This document shows, one piece after another, positions 7,511-10,570 of a stretch of DNA of 10,570 bases. A model generated the notes under the pieces. The model saw only the letters and a program-made list of their open reading frames with translations, had not been told where the DNA came from and did no database searches. The position numbers and the translations under genes are program-made. The number at the start of each line of letters is the position of its first letter. Within the stretch, counting starts at the first letter, position 1. The DNA is from Bacteroidota bacterium (lineage in GTDB: Bacteria > Bacteroidota > Bacteroidia > B-17B0 > Aurantibacillaceae): the NCBI GenBank assembly GCA_005800865.1, contig SYEI01000130.1:1-10570 (forward strand). Direction: 5' to 3'.

Positions 7511-7543
7511 TTTGCTTTTATCGAAAATTTAATTATATCTTTA
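7511..7543 (+). promoter_or_regulatory. Promoter of recQ
   Basis: TTTG (7511-7514), a 21-base spacer and TATCTTTA (7536-7543) fit the Bacteroidota promoter pattern with one mismatch in the -7 box. The predicted start near 7547 leaves a leader of about 55 bases before the ATG, longer than those predicted for the other genes here. No LexA-like or other operator palindrome is evident. Confidence 0.5.
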
Positions 7544-7601
7544 TAATAGAATTACACGAAACCACTCACTCAATAGAACATACATTTTAATCACTAAAAC
7601 C

Positions 7602-9809
7602 ATGATTGCAGAAGTTGAAACCCATAATTTAGCCGAACCACTTAAAGCCTTTTTTGGCTTTGGAGGCTTTAAAGGAACCCAGGAAGCCATTATCAATAAT
7701 ATCCTTAATAAACAGGATACTTTTGTGATTATGCCAACTGGTGGCGGTAAATCGCTTTGCTATCAATTACCTGCTATTATGAGCGAAGGAACGGCTATTA
7801 TTGTTTCTCCTTTAATCGCCTTGATGAAAAATCAGGTAGATGCTATCCGTGGTTTTAGCAACGAAACAGGAATTGCTCACTTTTTAAACTCTTCTTTAAA
7901 TAAATCGGAAATAGCTACCGTAAAAAAAGACGTTTTATCAGGTAAAACCAAACTATTATATGTAGCGCCTGAAACTTTAAATAAAGAAGACAATATCGAG
8001 TTCTTCTCAGAATTCCCTATTTCTTTCTTTGCAATCGACGAAGCTCACTGTATTTCGGAATGGGGTCACGATTTCCGTCCAGAATACCGTCGCTTACGCC
8101 CTATTATTGATAAATTGGGTTCTGTGCCCGTAATGGCATTAACTGCCACAGCTACTCCTAAAGTTCAGCACGATATTCAAAAGAACTTAGGCATGCTAGA
8201 GGCTAAGTTATTCAAATCATCCTTTAACCGCGAAAACTTATATTATGAAGTGCGCGCTAAAAAAGATGTCATTAAAGAAATTATTAAATACGCAAAGCAA
8301 AATGCTGGTAAATCAGGTATCATTTATTGCTTAAGTCGTAAAAAAGTGGAGGAAGTTGCTCAAGCTCTTATTGTAAACGGAGTAAAAGCGGCACCTTACC
8401 ATGCTGGATTAGACGCTAAAGAGCGCGCTAAAACACAAGATGGCTTTTTGATGGAAGATATTGATGTGATTGTTGCTACAATTGCCTTTGGTATGGGAAT
8501 CGACAAACCAGATGTTCGTTTTGTAATCCACCATGATATTCCAAAATCATTAGAAGGCTATTACCAAGAAACTGGTCGCGCCGGTCGTGATGGTGGCGAA
8601 GGAAATTGTCTAACATTTTATAGTTACGATGATATCATGAAACTGGAAAAGTTCATGAAGGATAAACCAGTAAACGAACAAGAAATTGGTAAACAAATGT
8701 TATCCGAAACTGCTTCGTTTGCAGAGACTTCTTCATGTCGTCGTAAATTTATTTTACATTATTTTGGTGAAGAATTTAACGACGCCAAATGTAATGAGAT
8801 GTGCGATAACTGTCGTCATCCAAAACAAAAATTTGAAGCGCAAGACGATTTAATTTTAGCAATTAAAGCCGTTAAAGAAAGTAAAGAGAAGCATAAGGTT
8901 AAAGACATCGTTAATTTATTAATGGGGAACTTAACTGCTACTGGCAAATCATACAAACACAACGAACTAAAAACTTGGGGCGAAGGTGTAGAGCATGATA
9001 AAGATGATAAGTACTGGAATGCCGTGATGCGTCAAGCTATCGTCAATGGTTTTTTTGCAAAAGACATTGAAAATTATGGCTTAGTAAAAATTACCGATAA
9101 AGGAAAAGCTTATTTAAAAGATCCATTCAGCATTAAATTCACAAGAGATAACGACTTTAGTAATGCCGAAAGCGATAACGATGATGACATTGTTGGAGGA
9201 AAAGGTGCTAACAGTACTGACGAAGTATTGTATGCCATGCTAAAAGACTTAACTAAAAAAATTGCGAAACAAAATAATTTACCTCCTTACGTTATCTTCC
9301 AAGAAATTTCATTAGAAGAAATGTCTATCAACTATCCTATTACAATGGAAGAGATGACAAAAATTTCGGGAGTTGGTGCAGGTAAAGCTGCTAAATACGG
9401 TAAACCATATTTGGAGTTAATTAAAAAACATGTTGAGGAAAACGAGATTGAACGCCCTAGCGATATGGTTATTAAATCTGTGGTTAATAAATCTGGATTA
9501 AAAGTATTCATCATTCAAAACATTGACAGAAAAGTTAGCTTAGAAGATATGGCTAAAAACAAAAATCTGAAAATGAATGATTTATTAACCGAAATTGAAA
9601 CTATTGTTACTTCTGGAACTAAAGTAAATATTAACTACTACATTGATCAAGCAATTGACGAAGATAAAAAAGACGATATCTACGAATGTTTACGAGAGGC
9701 TGAAACAGATGACATCAATGCTATTTTAAAAGAATTAGGTGAAGATGAATATAGCGAAGAAGAAGTGAGATTAATGCGTATAAAATTCATTAGTGAATTT
9801 GGAAATTAA
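7602..9809 (+). CDS. recQ: ATP-dependent DNA helicase RecQ
   Basis: This 735-residue superfamily 2 helicase unwinds DNA 3'->5' at forks and recombination intermediates in the cytoplasm. All motifs are present: motif 0 (FGFGGFKGTQEAI, Q27), Walker A (MPTGGGKS, 44-51), motif Ia (SPLIALMKNQ), DEAH box (146-149), and the RecQ aromatic-rich loop (ISEWGHDFRP, 151-160). They continue with motif III (TATAT, 181-185), motif IV (IIYCLSRKK), motif V (ATIAFGMGIDKPDVRFVIH) and motif VI (QETGRAGRDG, 322-331). The zinc site uses C379, C397, C401 and C404. A winged-helix region covers about 410-510 and an HRDC domain about 537-612 (FQEISLEEM, then ISGVGAGKAAKYG). The last 120 residues (KSGLKVFII onward) form a helix-turn-helix-like extension that makes it longer than E. 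coli RecQ (609 residues). It is a single-gene unit with its own promoter and terminator, and nothing is missing from the catalytic core. Confidence 0.98.
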   Translation: MIAEVETHNLAEPLKAFFGFGGFKGTQEAIINNILNKQDTFVIMPTGGGKSLCYQLPAIMSEGTAIIVSPLIALMKNQVDAIRGFSNETGIAHFLNSSLNKSEIATVKKDVLSGKTKLLYVAPETLNKEDNIEFFSEFPISFFAIDEAHCISEWGHDFRPEYRRLRPIIDKLGSVPVMALTATATPKVQHDIQKNLGMLEAKLFKSSFNRENLYYEVRAKKDVIKEIIKYAKQNAGKSGIIYCLSRKKVEEVAQALIVNGVKAAPYHAGLDAKERAKTQDGFLMEDIDVIVATIAFGMGIDKPDVRFVIHHDIPKSLEGYYQETGRAGRDGGEGNCLTFYSYDDIMKLEKFMKDKPVNEQEIGKQMLSETASFAETSSCRRKFILHYFGEEFNDAKCNEMCDNCRHPKQKFEAQDDLILAIKAVKESKEKHKVKDIVNLLMGNLTATGKSYKHNELKTWGEGVEHDKDDKYWNAVMRQAIVNGFFAKDIENYGLVKITDKGKAYLKDPFSIKFTRDNDFSNAESDNDDDIVGGKGANSTDEVLYAMLKDLTKKIAKQNNLPPYVIFQEISLEEMSINYPITMEEMTKISGVGAGKAAKYGKPYLELIKKHVEENEIERPSDMVIKSVVNKSGLKVFIIQNIDRKVSLEDMAKNKNLKMNDLLTEIETIVTSGTKVNINYYIDQAIDEDKKDDIYECLREAETDDINAILKELGEDEYSEEEVRLMRIKFISEFGN

Positions 9810-9829
9810 TTGTTTTTAAAGTTGAAAAG

Positions 9830-9870
9830 AAAAGAGTCGCTCAAATTTGAACGACTCTTTTTTGTTTTTA
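9830..9870 (+). terminator. Strong intrinsic terminator of recQ
   Basis: The ten-base arms AAAAGAGTCG (9830-9839) and CGACTCTTTT (9852-9861) pair perfectly. Between them the ten-base palindrome TCAAATTTGA (9841-9850) can extend the stem past one C/A mismatch. A T-rich run (TTGTTTTTA) follows. It starts 21 bases after the recQ stop. The A-rich left flank would also give a T-run on the opposite strand. Confidence 0.85.
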
Positions 9871-9934
9871 TTATCACTTATCGTCAAAAAACACTCACTT
9901 ATTTGTTTATACCAACCAGATAACAGACTATTTC

Positions 9935-9963
9935 TTGATTCTGAATACAATGTCTTATCTTTA
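9935..9963 (+). promoter_or_regulatory. Promoter of the LRR gene, possibly leaderless
   Basis: TTG (9935-9937), an 18-base spacer and TATCTTTA (9956-9963) match the phylum's promoter pattern, with the same -7 box as recQ. Only four bases separate the box from the ATG at 9968, so the message may start at the ATG itself. No ribosome-binding site is visible. Confidence 0.55.
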
Positions 9964-9967
9964 TAGT

Positions 9968-10570
9968 ATGAAACAACTAACTTATATTTTCCTTCTTATT
10001 GTTTGCATTCAAACAACAAAAGCACAATTTGTTACAATACCTGATGCAAACTTACTAACATGGCTGCAAGCCAATGTTCCAAGCGCAATCACTGGAAACC
10101 AAATGGATACTACTAGTTTAGCGGTTACAACAAGGACTAGTGTCGTTGTTCAAACCTTAGGAATAAGTGACTTAAACGGTATTCAATATTTTGATTCTCT
10201 TAAACAATTAGCATGCCTCTCAAATCAGCTCACATTCCTTCCTAGATTACCTAACAGACTTAAATATTTAAATTGCACAAATAACGGGCTAACGAATTTA
10301 CCAAATCTACCGAACACTTTAGAGGAAATAGTTTGTAGTTATAACAACATCACTTCTTTACCAAATTTACCAAATTCGCTATATCGACTTTTTTGCGATC
10401 ACAATCAATTATCAAATCTTCCAAATCTACCAAATAATCTAATAGACCTAGAATGTGAATATAATCAATTAACATCTTTACCTGCTTTACCTATTAATCT
10501 AGGTAAGTTTATATGTATGCATAATCAACTAACTTATTTACCTTATTTACCAAATAATATTATGCAACTA
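9968..10570 (+). CDS. Secreted leucine-rich-repeat protein, partial (C-terminus off right edge)
   Basis: The frame is open from the ATG to the right edge (201 codons). Residues 1-19 form a signal peptide (MKQLTYIFLLIVCIQTTKA, then Q-F). A short N-terminal cap follows (TIPDANLLTWLQANVPSA). From residue 78 there are six complete 20-residue LRR units and the start of a seventh, each near LxxLxCxxNxLTxLPxLPNx. The 20-residue period with the LPxLP ending is the bacterial LRR class known from YopM and IpaH, here with Cys rather than Val or Ile in the inward position. LRR solenoids bind proteins or glycans. In Bacteroidota such exported LRR proteins often end in a type IX secretion sorting domain, but that end lies outside the window. 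The protein is therefore exported; surface display or release is inference. Confidence 0.9.
   Translation, partial: MKQLTYIFLLIVCIQTTKAQFVTIPDANLLTWLQANVPSAITGNQMDTTSLAVTTRTSVVVQTLGISDLNGIQYFDSLKQLACLSNQLTFLPRLPNRLKYLNCTNNGLTNLPNLPNTLEEIVCSYNNITSLPNLPNSLYRLFCDHNQLSNLPNLPNNLIDLECEYNQLTSLPALPINLGKFICMHNQLTYLPYLPNNIMQL
10199..10570 (+). repeat. 60-bp tandem coding repeats (LRR units)
   Basis: Units begin at 10199, 10259, 10319, 10379, 10439 and 10499, with a seventh at 10559 cut by the edge. Each is exactly 60 bases. The LPxLP-coding half is the best conserved (variants of TTACCAAATYTACCAAAT), while the LxxLxC half varies. No insertion or deletion breaks the register. Confidence 0.9.

Larger units (their letters stand above)
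7282..7601. other. 320-base intergenic region before recQ
   Basis: No coding frame is convincing here. From left to right it holds the right half of the terminator hairpin (to 7306), a GGATT-rich stretch with a small GGCG/CGCC hairpin (7317-7350), and an AACGT/ACGTT inverted repeat with a five-base loop (7385-7399). A tandem GATTCATC pair (7446-7461), the recQ promoter (7511-7543) and an A-rich leader of about 55 bases complete it. The middle 150 bases have no function I can assign. Confidence 0.6.

Noticed and set aside
9332..9514. Minus-strand 60-codon frame within recQ
   Set aside because: It is antisense to the HRDC region of an intact recQ gene.
10199..10570. Regular 60-bp periodicity as a CRISPR array or DNA satellite
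   Set aside because: The repeats are in one reading frame and translate into leucine-rich repeats, which explains the period.
1..10570. A defence island, phage, or mobile element
   Set aside because: RecQ is complete and of housekeeping type, and there is no nuclease, toxin, integrase, transposase or terminal repeat in the window.

Overview
The window looks like an ordinary chromosomal segment of a Bacteroidota bacterium. The DNA is AT-rich. Several intergenic regions carry the Bacteroidota-type promoter pattern (TTG or TTTG, a spacer of 18-21 bases, then TAnnTTTG or a close variant). Exported proteins have short signal peptides ending in A-Q, Shine-Dalgarno sequences are scarce, and the last gene encodes a secreted leucine-rich-repeat protein of a kind common in this phylum. 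I see no rRNA, tRNA, CRISPR array, transposase, integrase or phage gene. Genus cannot be read from the sequence.

Left half, minus strand (5571 down to beyond 1). A good promoter at 5583-5613 drives two multi-pass membrane proteins of the DUF2157 type, joined by a one-base TAATG stop/start overlap. Thirty bases later comes a TetA-like major facilitator transporter. A second promoter at 2083-2111 then drives a small coiled-coil lipoprotein. Seven bases after its stop lies a periplasmic TPR-repeat protein, which starts at TTG and runs off the left edge.

Middle, plus strand (5690-7281). A MacB/FtsX-type ABC transporter permease is followed by a 115-residue four-helix membrane protein, again through a TAATG junction. 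No ABC ATPase is in the window. A weak hairpin plus T-tract overlaps the final stop codon. The 320 bases that follow hold no gene. They contain a possible GGATT-rich repeat and the promoter of the next gene.

Right part, plus strand. recQ (7602-9809) encodes a complete RecQ helicase with helicase, zinc-binding, winged-helix and HRDC regions and a C-terminal extension. A near-perfect palindromic terminator follows it. A promoter close to its ATG then opens a leucine-rich-repeat gene with a signal peptide and exact 60-bp repeats, cut by the right edge.

The genes do not form one obvious pathway. They are three or four independent transcription units: envelope proteins and transporters on both strands, one DNA-repair helicase, and one exported repeat protein. 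I did not find a convincing new biological system. The points most worth a second look are the coupled DUF2157 pair with its glycine-rich tail, the orphan permease with its small partner, the Cys-column LRR array, and the run of genes whose predicted transcription start lies at or within a few bases of the start codon.
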